Source: Galbibacter sp048266365
GTDB lineage: Bacteria; Bacteroidota; Bacteroidia; Flavobacteriales; Flavobacteriaceae
Assembly: GCF_048266365.1 (NCBI RefSeq)
Contig: NZ_JBLWZP010000006.1
Coordinates: forward strand, 124,001 to 188,000
Direction: 5' to 3'
Length of the DNA: 64,000 bases
Shown: one piece after another, positions 52,542-62,183 of the stretch
Layout of the letters: every line of letters starts with the position of its first letter
How positions within the stretch are numbered: position 1 is the stretch's first letter
Made by a program: the position numbers and the translations under genes
Notes under the pieces: model-generated
Told to the model about the DNA's origin: nothing
The model's input: only the letters and a program-made list of their open reading frames with translations
The model's database searches: none

Positions 52542-53846
52542 ATGAAATATTATAGTCTAAACCAATCAAAAGATACCGCAAGCACCAGTTTCGAACAAGC
52601 TGTTGTTCAAGGGATCGCACCAGATAAAGGTCTCTATTTTCCAAATGAAATAAAACCACTGGATCCTTCCTTTATCCAAAACATAGAACAGTATTCTAAT
52701 CAAGAAATCGCCTTTAAGGTGATCCAACAATTTGTCAATGGAGAAATCCCAGATGAGGAATTAAAAAACATCATCGCTGAAACCTTGTGTTTCGATTTCC
52801 CTACAGTTGCTGTTGAAAACAATGTGTATGCTCTAGAGCTTTTCCACGGACCGACTATGGCCTTTAAAGATGTAGGAGCTCGTTTTATGGCGCGTTGTTT
52901 AGGTTACTTTAATAAAAACAAACAGGACCAACAGGTTACCGTTTTGGTTGCCACCTCCGGAGATACTGGAGGAGCCGTTGCCAGCGGATTCCTTGGCGTT
53001 AAAGGTGTAGATGTCGTTATCCTATACCCTAGTGGAAAAGTGAGCGATATACAAGAAAAACAGCTAACCACTTTGGATCAAAACATCGTCGCCTTGGAGG
53101 TTGATGGAGTCTTTGACGATTGTCAAGATATGGTGAAAACTGCTTTTTTAGATTCAGCATTAAAAGGTCAGAATCTTACTTCAGCAAATTCTATCAACGT
53201 AGCGCGATGGCTTCCACAAATGTTCTACTTTTTCTTTGCATACAAACAACTAAAAGGCAAACATAAGGATCTCGTATTTTCTGTTCCAAGTGGAAACTTT
53301 GGAAACATATGTGCCGGAATCATGGCTCATAAACTTGGTTTACCTGTAAAGCATTTTATCGCAGCAACCAACATTAATGACACTGTACCTGTGTACATGG
53401 ACACACAGAAATACCAGCCAAAAGCTTCGAAACAAACCATTTCAAATGCTATGGATGTTGGAAATCCAAGTAACTTTGTGAGGATTCAAAACCTATTTGA
53501 CAATGATTTTAAAGCCTTGTCAGCGATGTTCTCCTCTCAAAGCTATACTGATGCTCAAACTGTTGAAGCACTTCAAGAAATCTATAAAAATTCTGGCTAT
53601 ATTGCAGATCCACATGGCGCAGTTGGTTACTTAGGATTTAAGAAGTATCAAAAATCCAATCCAAGGGATACAGGGGTATTTTTAGAAACCGCTCATCCGG
53701 TGAAGTTTTTAGACACTGTAGAAGAGGCCTTGGAAATTGAATTACCAATTCCAGATCAGATTAAATCAGTGATCGACAAGAAAAAAACAAGTCTTAAAAT
53801 TTCCTCTTACGAGGATCTAAAAGCCTATTTGAATTCAAGAGGTTAA
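52542..53846 (+). CDS. thrC: Threonine synthase
   Basis: ThrC turns O-phosphohomoserine into threonine using PLP. The 434-residue protein has the PLP lysine Lys109 in GPTMAFKDVGARF, followed by VLVATSGDTGGAVASGF, SVPSGNFGNICAG and DPHGAVGYLG. The N-terminal MKYYSLN and length mark the longer, ThrC1-like form. It is the last gene of the thr operon and is followed by a very stable terminator at 53866-53913. Confidence 0.97.
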   Translation: MKYYSLNQSKDTASTSFEQAVVQGIAPDKGLYFPNEIKPLDPSFIQNIEQYSNQEIAFKVIQQFVNGEIPDEELKNIIAETLCFDFPTVAVENNVYALELFHGPTMAFKDVGARFMARCLGYFNKNKQDQQVTVLVATSGDTGGAVASGFLGVKGVDVVILYPSGKVSDIQEKQLTTLDQNIVALEVDGVFDDCQDMVKTAFLDSALKGQNLTSANSINVARWLPQMFYFFFAYKQLKGKHKDLVFSVPSGNFGNICAGIMAHKLGLPVKHFIAATNINDTVPVYMDTQKYQPKASKQTISNAMDVGNPSNFVRIQNLFDNDFKALSAMFSSQSYTDAQTVEALQEIYKNSGYIADPHGAVGYLGFKKYQKSNPRDTGVFLETAHPVKFLDTVEEALEIELPIPDQIKSVIDKKKTSLKISSYEDLKAYLNSRG

Positions 53847-53865
53847 GCAAATAATTTACTTGTGA

Positions 53866-53913
53866 AAAACAGCGTGCGGGAATACACTATAAACTATTCC
53901 CGCATGCTGTTTT
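53866..53913. terminator. Bidirectional terminator after thrC
   Basis: A 19-bp stem with one G-T pair joins AAAACAGCGTGCGGGAATA and TATTCCCGCATGCTGTTTT around a 10-base loop. Flanking A and T runs let it act on both strands, between thrC and the convergent oxidoreductase gene. Confidence 0.93.
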
Positions 53914-53934
53914 ATGCCCTCACTTATTTTTATT

Positions 53935-55017
53935 CTATAAGTAAACCGTCTTTCCGCTTTTTACCGACTCATCACAAGCCAACACTACTTCCAAACTGCT
54001 CACGGCATCTTGGAGATGGTCAGACAAGTCTACATCATTTCTGATGGCATCTAAGAAATATAACTGTTCACGCATACACAATTCTAAGTGATCGGGCTCA
54101 TCTTTGAAATGTATCCACTGATCCTCTTGTGTAAATTCATTTGAAGCATCTACTTCCGCATGGTGTATTTTTAAGCTTTCGGTTTTGGTATGACGATCGA
54201 CGGAGTCAGTGGCACCCTGTTCCGTGGCGGAAGCTGACACAATGGAAACACTTCCCTTTGGCCCTATTACATCTTTTATAAAATGTGCCGTCTCACTGAT
54301 CATTGGCCCCCATCCTGCCTCATACCATCCAATTGATCCATCTTCAAAGGTAATTTGTAGTTGACCGTAATTGTAATTGTCTGGTGAAATTTCATCCGTA
54401 AGCCGTGCCCCTATTGCAGAGACTTGTTTGGGCTTAGAACGCACCATTTGACACATCACATCAATATAATGTACCCCGCAATCCACTATCGGACTCAGAC
54501 TTTTCATAAGATTTTTGTGAACATCCCACATATAGCCATGGCTTTGTTGATTTAAATTCATCCGCATCACTAAAGGTTTACCAAGTCCTTGAGCCACATC
54601 TATAAATTTCTGCCAACAAGGATGTTGTCTCAAAATATATCCGATAACAAGCTTTTTACCCGACTTATTAGCAGCCTCTACCAAAGCTTTTGCCCCCTGG
54701 ACTGTAGTAGCGATTGGTTTTTCTAAAAACACCTCGCATCCGGCATCAAACGCCGCCAAGGCATATTCTTGGTGCGTATCGGGATAGGTAGAAATACAAA
54801 CGGCATCAGGCTTTGATTCTTTCAATGCTACTTTATAAGAATCAAAGACAGGATAATTAGCCTTAAGTTGTTTGTTTAATTCGTGTTTACTGTCTCCTCT
54901 TGCAACCAGCCCACAGATTTCAAAATCATTTTTTAATTGATCATATGCCATAGCATGAGAAGCTCCCATATTACCACAGCCTACTATCAGTATTCTAATT
55001 CTATCATTTTTCATCAT
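53935..55017 (-). CDS. Gfo/Idh/MocA family oxidoreductase (cytoplasmic)
   Basis: The 360-residue dehydrogenase has an N-terminal Rossmann domain (RILIVGCGNMGASHAMAYDQL), ISTYPDTHQEYALAAFDAG, and the family signature VFLEKPIATTVQGA. The C-terminal half includes SPIVDCGVHYIDVMCQM, where the Asp and His are likely catalytic, and FEDGSIGWYEAGWGPM. It lacks a signal peptide, unlike the Tat-exported member at 11364. Its sugar or inositol substrate is unknown; nothing nearby gives a pathway. Confidence 0.9.
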   Translation of the reverse strand: MMKNDRIRILIVGCGNMGASHAMAYDQLKNDFEICGLVARGDSKHELNKQLKANYPVFDSYKVALKESKPDAVCISTYPDTHQEYALAAFDAGCEVFLEKPIATTVQGAKALVEAANKSGKKLVIGYILRQHPCWQKFIDVAQGLGKPLVMRMNLNQQSHGYMWDVHKNLMKSLSPIVDCGVHYIDVMCQMVRSKPKQVSAIGARLTDEISPDNYNYGQLQITFEDGSIGWYEAGWGPMISETAHFIKDVIGPKGSVSIVSASATEQGATDSVDRHTKTESLKIHHAEVDASNEFTQEDQWIHFKDEPDHLELCMREQLYFLDAIRNDVDLSDHLQDAVSSLEVVLACDESVKSGKTVYL

Positions 55018-55077
55018 TGGTCATGTATTAAGTGTCTTTATTATTCCTCCTTTATTTTTTACCTCACTATATTTAAA

Positions 55078-55085
55078 TAATTTTG
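55078..55085 (+). promoter_or_regulatory. -7 promoter box for gcvT
   Basis: TAATTTTG matches TAnnTTTG and lies 45 bases before the gcvT ATG. Confidence 0.5.
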
Positions 55086-55130
55086 TAGTTATAAGTAAAC
55101 AGACTAGCAATTTTTTTAAATATACTAAAA

Positions 55131-56219
55131 ATGAACAATACTGCTTTAACAAATGTCCATATTCAGTTGGGTGCAAAGATGGTGCCTTTTGCAGGATACA
55201 ATATGCCAGTACAGTACGAAGGAGTTACTGCTGAACATGAAAACGTAAGAAAAAATGTAGGCGTTTTTGACGTGAGCCATATGGGCGAATTTCTTGTCTC
55301 TGGACCAAATGCTTTTGCACTACTACAAAAAGTATGTAGCAACGACATCGCCAAACTAGAAATTGGAAAGGCTCAGTACAATTACCTACCAAATAAACAA
55401 GGTGGTATCGTTGATGATTTGATTGTCTATCAGATCAAAGAAGAACAGTATCTATTGGTTGTTAATGCTTCCAACATTGACAAAGACTGGGAATGGATCT
55501 CTGGGTACAATAAAGAGTTTGGTGCTGAAATGAAAAATATATCTGATGCGTATTCTTTATTGGCCATCCAAGGACCTAAAGCTATAGAAGCTATGCAATC
55601 CCTTACAGATATTGATTTATCTGCCATCAAATTTTACCACTTTGAAGTTGGACCATTCGCAGGTATTCCTAATGTGATTATTTCTGCAACAGGATACACT
55701 GGAAGTGGTGGCTTTGAAGTTTATTGTAAAAATGAAGACGTAGGTCAACTTTGGGATAAAGTTTTTGAAGCGGGAAAAGACTTTGGTATCAAACCTATTG
55801 GATTAGCTGCTAGAGATACACTTCGTTTAGAGATGGGATATTGTCTTTACGGAAATGATATCGATGATACAACCTCACCGTTAGAAGCTGGTTTAGGCTG
55901 GGTAACTAAATTCACTAAGGATTTTGTAGCTTCAGATATCCTTAAAACACAAAAAGAAAACGGCTTAGCGAATAAACTTGTAGGATTCGAACTTCAGGAA
56001 AGAGGAATTCCTAGAACCGGTTACGATATTACCGATATGGAAGGAAATGTCATTGGAAGAGTCACCAGTGGCACCATGGCACCTTCATTAGGTACTGGTA
56101 TTGGAATGGGATATGTTCCTGTAGCCTATGCTGTGCCAGGAAGTGCAGTTGGAATTCAGATTCGAAAGAATCAGGTTCCTGCTACGGTTGTTAAACTTCC
56201 TTTTTATAAAAATAAATAG
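55131..56219 (+). CDS. gcvT: Aminomethyltransferase, glycine cleavage system T protein
   Basis: GcvT transfers the aminomethyl carbon of glycine from the H protein to tetrahydrofolate and releases ammonia. The 362-residue protein has the normal length and motifs: GAKMVPFAGYNMPVQYEG, GVFDVSHMGEF, NYLPNKQGGIVDDLIVYQ, TGYTGSGGFEVYC, AARDTLRLEMGYCLYGND and GRVTSGTMAPSLG. The catalytic Asp is expected in the DDLIVY stretch. gcvH and gcvP are not in the window. Confidence 0.97.
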   Translation: MNNTALTNVHIQLGAKMVPFAGYNMPVQYEGVTAEHENVRKNVGVFDVSHMGEFLVSGPNAFALLQKVCSNDIAKLEIGKAQYNYLPNKQGGIVDDLIVYQIKEEQYLLVVNASNIDKDWEWISGYNKEFGAEMKNISDAYSLLAIQGPKAIEAMQSLTDIDLSAIKFYHFEVGPFAGIPNVIISATGYTGSGGFEVYCKNEDVGQLWDKVFEAGKDFGIKPIGLAARDTLRLEMGYCLYGNDIDDTTSPLEAGLGWVTKFTKDFVASDILKTQKENGLANKLVGFELQERGIPRTGYDITDMEGNVIGRVTSGTMAPSLGTGIGMGYVPVAYAVPGSAVGIQIRKNQVPATVVKLPFYKNK

Positions 56220-56245
56220 GTCAAGTCTGAGTTCTCTTAATACCG

Positions 56246-57073
56246 ATGAAAGAAAGATATTTGAAAAAGATTTTAATATTAGGAGCTAGTGGTTTTATAG
56301 GAGGTTCACTTTACAGAGAGCTCTGCTCCTATTTTGACACCTATGGAACTTATCATACGGGAAAGATTTATGCTAATAACAAGCATTTCTTTCCCTTTGA
56401 TATGCAAAATGACGATCTTATAGAAATTCTCTCAAGGGTTCGACCCGATGTGATTATTTCTGCGCTGCGCGGTGAATTTGAATCTCAAATTGACACCCAT
56501 ATTGATGTTCTGGATTATTGTAGAGCGAGCAATAGCAAGATCATTTTTTTATCCTCGGCAAATGTATTTGATGCCTTTAGTAACTTTCCGTCTTACGAGT
56601 TTGATAAAACGCTTTCCATGAGCACCTATGGGAAGTTTAAAATCAAAATTGAAACTGCGCTAATGCAATTGCCTGAAAAGAATTATGTAATCGCGAGATT
56701 GCCTATGGTATTTGGGAGCCAATCTCCACGGATCAAAGAACTCAAATATCACCTCCAACAGGACAAGGCCTATGAGGTCTTTCCTGACTTGGTTATGAAT
56801 GTGACAAACATTGCTATACTGACCAAGCAAATCCACTATATCATTAATAGGGATAAGAGAGGTATATTCCACCTTGGAAGTTCTGATCTAGTGCATCACA
56901 ATGAATTCATAGAAGACATCATCAAAGTATTAGGCTACCAGAAACCACTGTTGAAAAACGTTTACACCTCAAATTTTGATCGGTTTTTAGCGGTTCTTCC
57001 TAAGGACAATAAACTTCCAAAACATCTCAATTTTGGTCATATTGAAGTGATCAATGAAATGAACATCATTTAA
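56246..57073 (+). CDS. NAD(P)-dependent sugar-nucleotide reductase/epimerase-like protein (RmlD/extended SDR)
   Basis: The 275-residue extended SDR has the nucleotide motif LILGASGFIGGSLYREL, the segment VISALRGEFE, FLSSANVFDAF, and the active-site YxxxK in STYGKFKIK. It resembles dTDP-4-dehydrorhamnose reductase-type proteins. No other nucleotide-sugar genes are adjacent, so the substrate is open. It follows gcvT after 26 bases and may share its promoter. Confidence 0.82.
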   Translation: MKERYLKKILILGASGFIGGSLYRELCSYFDTYGTYHTGKIYANNKHFFPFDMQNDDLIEILSRVRPDVIISALRGEFESQIDTHIDVLDYCRASNSKIIFLSSANVFDAFSNFPSYEFDKTLSMSTYGKFKIKIETALMQLPEKNYVIARLPMVFGSQSPRIKELKYHLQQDKAYEVFPDLVMNVTNIAILTKQIHYIINRDKRGIFHLGSSDLVHHNEFIEDIIKVLGYQKPLLKNVYTSNFDRFLAVLPKDNKLPKHLNFGHIEVINEMNII

Positions 57074-57105
57074 ACTGCCAATTGATTCTTAACGGGTCCT
57101 CAGTA

Positions 57106-59082
57106 TTACTTATCCTGAGACTCCGCAAATTTCTTCAACCCATCTTGTAGCCACTGATAATAAGTAATCGCATCGGTATATTTTTGAGGACTGCTCAACA
57201 ACTCATAGTCTGATGACATTTGAATGTAATATGGCTGAGAAGCAGTTTTAAAATTAATGGTTTGAAAGGTTGCCCATTTATCACCAATAGTCTTAATACT
57301 TTTTACCCGACCATTTTCCAACTCAAAGTTAAATTGATCACCTTCTTCCAATTCCTTTCTATCATCCACATAAAGTGAAATTAAAACATACTCTTCATTG
57401 AGAAGGTTAAAGATCTCAGGCTCACTCCAAACATTCTCCTCCATCTTACGACAATTCACACACGCCCATCCAGTGAAATCTAGTAGAATAGGCTTATTAT
57501 GCTCTTTCGCATAGGCCAAACCTTCATCAAAATCCTTAAAGCAAGTAAGGCCTAGTGGACAATCACTTTCCTTTTCATAGATACTATAGAAAACAGGTGG
57601 TGGAAAGCCGCTTAGTAGTTTTAAATTTGACTGTGAGGTATTGAATAATCCCGGAATTAAATAGATAACAAAACCAATTACGGCAAAACCAAAAATAAAC
57701 CTGTAAAAACTCAGTTTTTTACGTGGTCCATCATGCGGGAAACGGATAAGTCCGAAAACATATAAGGCCATGAGTATAAATATCACGATCCAAATTCCGA
57801 TAAACACTTCACGTTTTAAGATTCCCCAATGCTCTACCAAATCGGCATTTGAAAGGAATTTAAAGGCCATGGCTAATTCCAAGAATCCTAAAATAACCTT
57901 GGTGGTGGTCATCCATCCTCCAGACCTCGGCAATGATTTTAGCATGTTAGGAAACAGTGCAAACAGTGCAAATGGCAAGGCCAAAGCCACACCAAAACCT
58001 GTCATACCAACGGTAAGCTGAGTAGCTCCTCCGTCATTAGACAAGGAACCTGCCAAGAGTGATCCCAAAATAGGACCGGTACAAGAGAAGGAGACTATAG
58101 CTAAGGTTAAAGCCATAAAAAATATCCCTATGACTCCACCAGCACCAGAGGCGCTATCCATTTTATTTCCCCAAGAATGTGGAAGTGTTAACTCAAAATA
58201 TCCAAAGAAAGAAAACGCAAAGACCACAAAAATGATAAAGAAAGTAACGTTCAACCACACATTCGTTGATATGTTATTTAAGATCTCAGGAGCAATGGAA
58301 TCCAAGAAATGGAATGGCACACTAAGCGCCATGTATATACCAACAATAAATGCTCCGTAAAGTATCGCATTGGAAACCCCTTTGCTTTTGTTACTACTCT
58401 GTTTGGTAAAAAAAGAAACAGTCAAGGGTATCATCGGGAACACACAGGGGGTAAGCAAGGCGATGAGTCCTCCTAAAAATCCTAGTACGAAAAGATTAAA
58501 TAAACCTTTGCCCTGAGCGTCCTCACTATGCTTATTTGCCTTTAGTAAATCAGTATTGGTAAGGGGGATTTCTAAATTTTGTGCTAGATCCAAGCTCTTA
58601 GCATCAACAACCTTATCGATAATAACAGCACTTCCATCCAAAGAAAAACCTAAGTCATATTGATCGAAAATACATTGCTTATCATCACATGCCTGGTAAG
58701 ATACGTCCCCAATAACTGTTTTGAGTCCAGGATTAAGCAGCTTAATTTTTTGCTTAAAAATGGCCTTATCAGCGAAATAAGATAGTTCCTGTTCGAAAAT
58801 TTTATCCATTTCCGTAATAGGTTTACCTTCCTCTATAGCACCCATACGCTCAAAATCCACTCCCTCTCCTTGAAAGTTGAAAGTTGTGGGAATGATGGCG
58901 GGTTCTTCGTCTTGCGGCTGACTTACAGCATAGAGATGCCAATTTAGTTTAATCTCAGCTTCGACGATTAAGGTATAAGTAGAATCTGAAATACGTTCAA
59001 CTGAAGTATTCCATTGTACTTGATTTTGGCCAAAAATAAAATTTGTGACAAATAGTAGTAGTACAGCTATTAAATTACGCAT
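57106..59082 (-). CDS. dsbD: DsbD-type thiol:disulfide interchange protein
   Basis: DsbD passes reducing power from cytoplasmic thioredoxin to the periplasm. The 658-residue protein has a signal peptide, an N-terminal periplasmic domain with CDDKQC, and a central region of eight or so membrane helices with a Cys in LLTPCVFPMIPL and another in FSCTGPILG. It ends in a thioredoxin-like domain with the active site GWACVNCRKME. All expected redox cysteines are present. It overlaps the tilS 3' end by eight bases, so it is co-transcribed with tilS. Confidence 0.94.
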   Translation of the reverse strand: MRNLIAVLLLFVTNFIFGQNQVQWNTSVERISDSTYTLIVEAEIKLNWHLYAVSQPQDEEPAIIPTTFNFQGEGVDFERMGAIEEGKPITEMDKIFEQELSYFADKAIFKQKIKLLNPGLKTVIGDVSYQACDDKQCIFDQYDLGFSLDGSAVIIDKVVDAKSLDLAQNLEIPLTNTDLLKANKHSEDAQGKGLFNLFVLGFLGGLIALLTPCVFPMIPLTVSFFTKQSSNKSKGVSNAILYGAFIVGIYMALSVPFHFLDSIAPEILNNISTNVWLNVTFFIIFVVFAFSFFGYFELTLPHSWGNKMDSASGAGGVIGIFFMALTLAIVSFSCTGPILGSLLAGSLSNDGGATQLTVGMTGFGVALALPFALFALFPNMLKSLPRSGGWMTTTKVILGFLELAMAFKFLSNADLVEHWGILKREVFIGIWIVIFILMALYVFGLIRFPHDGPRKKLSFYRFIFGFAVIGFVIYLIPGLFNTSQSNLKLLSGFPPPVFYSIYEKESDCPLGLTCFKDFDEGLAYAKEHNKPILLDFTGWACVNCRKMEENVWSEPEIFNLLNEEYVLISLYVDDRKELEEGDQFNFELENGRVKSIKTIGDKWATFQTINFKTASQPYYIQMSSDYELLSSPQKYTDAITYYQWLQDGLKKFAESQDK

Positions 59083-60391
59083 GTAGGGATGTTATTTTTA
59101 ATATTTCTGTTGTTGTTTCTGTTATCTTAAAACGATCGTCTGCACGAGCGCCAACAATCCAAATGATTTCATTGTCACCATTGCAGAGCAACCATTGATT
59201 TTCTTTTTCCAATAAAGAAAACTTTTCATCTTTGAAATACTTACTGAGCTTTTTCTTCCCTAGCATTCCAAATGGGTAAAAATAGTCACCATTTTGTCGT
59301 TTGCGAAGTATAAGCGGAAACTTTAACTTTTCTTTATCAACTAAGACTTCATCCTTAGATATCTCCGTTTTTAATTCAGTATGTTCAATATGAAGTTGGA
59401 TGGGATAGTTTATGCTCTCCTGCTCCTGCGTTATGGTATATTCATACTCCAATGTATTGGATTCCAATGGGACCAATAACAATTGCTCCCGATTTCGAAT
59501 CAATCGATGACTGTCAGAAATAAGTTGTTTTCCGGAAAGCGTGTCTAGGAGCTGCAATAGCTCTACTCCATTTTTAAAACCAAATGGTTTAAAAAGTTCG
59601 TATAAAAAGGCAGTCAAGGGGACAAGCTCCATCAGCTTGATTACGGGTATTTCAATAACTCCATTATTTTCAGAAAACAGTTGATCTCGCTTTTGATCAA
59701 CCGTAGTTTTCACAATGCTGTTGGATTGATTTAAATGCTGCAGTGACTTGGTGAAATTCTCCAAGAAATCTGGCTTCATCTGCTTGATTAACGGAATGAT
59801 ATCATGTCGGTATTTATTTCTGATGTATTTAGACTCAGCGTTGCTGCTATCCTCACGCCACATTATCTGATGCGCCTTAGCGTACTGAACGATTTCAGAT
59901 CTCGAAAAAGGTAGTAGTGGTCGAACAATATAATCATTGATCTCAGGAATACCTGTCAATCCTTCTAACCCACTAGCCCTACCAAGATTGATCAAGAAGG
60001 TTTCTAAATTGTCATCAGCGTGATGTGCGGTGAGTAAGTACGAAAACCCGAGTTCCTGCTTTTGCTGTAGAAACCAATCATAACGCAGATCCCTAGCTGC
60101 CATCTGAATGGATACCTTAGCCTCTTGAGCATGGGTTTTTGTGTCGAAGTTGATGGTGTGAAAATCAACGCCATAAGTTTTACATAACGCTGTTATAAAT
60201 TGTAGATCCTGCAAACTCTCTTGACCTCTTAATTGAAAATTACAATGCAATACACTACAATTGAGTTTTATATTACGACACAGATCTAAGAGCACCACGC
60301 TATCGATACCCCCACTTACCGCAAGGGCAATAGGTGTATTGAATAAAAAAGGAAGCTTGCGTTCAATATGAGTTTTAAAGCGCTGTTGCAT
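59075..60391 (-). CDS. tilS: tRNA(Ile)-lysidine synthetase
   Basis: TilS modifies C34 of tRNA-Ile(CAU) to lysidine, making it read AUA codons. The 438-residue protein has the PP-loop SGGIDS at residues 26-31, LLTAHHADDNLETFLINLGRASGLEGLTGI, the RNKYRHDIIPLI segment, and a C-terminal substrate-binding domain with KFPLILRKRQNGDYFYPFGMLGKKKLSKYFKDEKFS. Length is typical. It lies 14 bases after recN and overlaps dsbD. Confidence 0.96.
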   Translation of the reverse strand: MQQRFKTHIERKLPFLFNTPIALAVSGGIDSVVLLDLCRNIKLNCSVLHCNFQLRGQESLQDLQFITALCKTYGVDFHTINFDTKTHAQEAKVSIQMAARDLRYDWFLQQKQELGFSYLLTAHHADDNLETFLINLGRASGLEGLTGIPEINDYIVRPLLPFSRSEIVQYAKAHQIMWREDSSNAESKYIRNKYRHDIIPLIKQMKPDFLENFTKSLQHLNQSNSIVKTTVDQKRDQLFSENNGVIEIPVIKLMELVPLTAFLYELFKPFGFKNGVELLQLLDTLSGKQLISDSHRLIRNREQLLLVPLESNTLEYEYTITQEQESINYPIQLHIEHTELKTEISKDEVLVDKEKLKFPLILRKRQNGDYFYPFGMLGKKKLSKYFKDEKFSLLEKENQWLLCNGDNEIIWIVGARADDRFKITETTTEILKITSLHA

Positions 60392-60405
60392 CCTACAAAG
60401 TTATG

Positions 60406-62067
60406 CTAATTTCGTTTGATCAGCAATTCGTTGGCATGCGCTCTTGCCGATGAACTAATATCTTTACCTCCGAGCATTTCAGCAATTTCAACTACACGTT
60501 GCTCTTGGTCTAATTTCTTCATCTGTGAAGTGGTAATACCTTGGATTTCCTCCTTATAAACCTTGTAGTGCTGATCGCCTTTAGCGGCTACCTGAGGAAG
60601 GTGAGTTATGGTAAAAACCTGCATGGTCTTACTCATTTGATACATGATATCCGCCATTTTGTTTGACACCTCGCCGGATACACCAGTATCGATCTCATCA
60701 AACATTATGGTGGGCAGATGCATATATTGTGCTAAGAGTGCTTTAATAGCCAGCATGATACGAGATAATTCCCCGCCTGAGGCTGCTTTTTTAAGTTCAT
60801 TGAACTGTCCTCCTTTATTGGCAGAAAATAAGAATGACAAGCTATCCTTACCATGAGCTAGATAGTGCTCTGTCGGAATTACTTCAATATTGAATTGGGC
60901 ATTGGGCATTCCCAAGCTACCCAGGGTGTCTTCCAAGTGTTTTTTGAGCGGTGGAATACCACGAGCTCGTTTTTTATGCAAATCTAGAGCAACCTTGTCC
61001 AAGGCCTCTTCCATAGTCATAAGCTTCAATTGCAGGGCTTTGATATCATTTTCAAGATTCTCAGTTTTTGAAACTTGTAGCTCTAGTTGCTCTTGTAGAT
61101 CAATGAGTTCTGTAACCTCTAAAGCATTGTGTTTCTTCTGAAGATTATAGATCAATTGAAGTCGTTCATTCACCTTTTCCAATTCCGCAGGATCGGCTTC
61201 TAGATTTTCCTCCAGTGATTGTACTTCGCCATAGACATCATCAAGTTCTATTAAAACAGATTCGATTCTGTCTGACAAATCTTTGTAGGATTTGCCAAAG
61301 TCGCCCAAGCGATTGAAATTATTCTTGAGTTCTGTAAGGCTCGGCAATATTCCCATTTGCTCTCCACCTAATAACTGTAACCCCTGACCAACTTTAGTTG
61401 AGATTTCCTCAACATTATTCAATTGTTCGAAGCTAGCTTCTAAGTCGGTAAGCATCCCCGGCTTTAATTTCGCTGCCTTTAATTCTTCCAATAAAAATGA
61501 ATTGTAATCGTAATCCTTATCAGCCTGCTGCTGAAACTCAATCAAGGATTTTAATTCCTTTTTAAGCACCAAATAATCCGCAAGTTTAGCCCGGTACAGA
61601 CTTAGTTCTTGGCTTACATCACCAATGGCATCAATAACTTGAAACTGAAAGTCATTATCGGTTAGTTTTAAAGTCTGATGTTGTGAGTGAATATCGATAA
61701 GCCGCTCCCCCAGGGAAGACAATACATCTAGCGTAACAGGAGTGTCATTTACAAAAGCTCTAGATTTTCCACTCGGCAAAATTTCTCTTCGAATAATTGT
61801 TTGCTTCTCAAAATCCAGATCTTGCTGTTTAAAAAATTCTTCGAGATTGTAATTTTCAATGGCAAAGCTGGCTTCAATTACACATTTTTCTTCTGCATTT
61901 TTAATACTACTGAGATCGGCTCTTTTGCCCAACACCAATGACAATCCTCCTAAAAGTATAGATTTTCCAGCACCAGTCTCTCCAGTAATGGAAATTAGTC
62001 CTTTGTCAAAATCTACATTAAGATGATCGATTAAGGCGTAGTTCTTTATGATCAGATTTGTTAACAA
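60406..62067 (-). CDS. recN: DNA repair protein RecN
   Basis: RecN is an SMC-like ATPase acting in double-strand break repair. The 553-residue protein has Walker A GETGAGKS (residues 29-36), a central coiled-coil region (about 150-370), the ABC signature GGELSRIMLAIKALLA and Walker B PTIMFDEIDTGVSG. The reading starts with MLTNLIIKNYALIDHL, the usual RecN start, but the codon is TTG. A TACCTTTG promoter box lies 22 bases upstream. It heads a recN-tilS-dsbD unit. Confidence 0.96.
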   Translation of the reverse strand: MLTNLIIKNYALIDHLNVDFDKGLISITGETGAGKSILLGGLSLVLGKRADLSSIKNAEEKCVIEASFAIENYNLEEFFKQQDLDFEKQTIIRREILPSGKSRAFVNDTPVTLDVLSSLGERLIDIHSQHQTLKLTDNDFQFQVIDAIGDVSQELSLYRAKLADYLVLKKELKSLIEFQQQADKDYDYNSFLLEELKAAKLKPGMLTDLEASFEQLNNVEEISTKVGQGLQLLGGEQMGILPSLTELKNNFNRLGDFGKSYKDLSDRIESVLIELDDVYGEVQSLEENLEADPAELEKVNERLQLIYNLQKKHNALEVTELIDLQEQLELQVSKTENLENDIKALQLKLMTMEEALDKVALDLHKKRARGIPPLKKHLEDTLGSLGMPNAQFNIEVIPTEHYLAHGKDSLSFLFSANKGGQFNELKKAASGGELSRIMLAIKALLAQYMHLPTIMFDEIDTGVSGEVSNKMADIMYQMSKTMQVFTITHLPQVAAKGDQHYKVYKEEIQGITTSQMKKLDQEQRVVEIAEMLGGKDISSSARAHANELLIKRN

Positions 62068-62089
62068 TACAATTTAATTTTTAGCATCC

Positions 62090-62097
62090 CAAAGGTA
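62090..62097 (-). promoter_or_regulatory. -7 promoter box for recN
   Basis: The minus strand reads TACCTTTG, a match to TAnnTTTG, 22 bases before the recN start. Confidence 0.5.
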
Positions 62098-62183
62098 ATT
62101 TTTATTTTGGAAGCAAACTAAGAATTTAAAAGCTGAAAAGCTAAAAGTTATCAAACCCACAGTAGTGATTCCTACTAAAACAT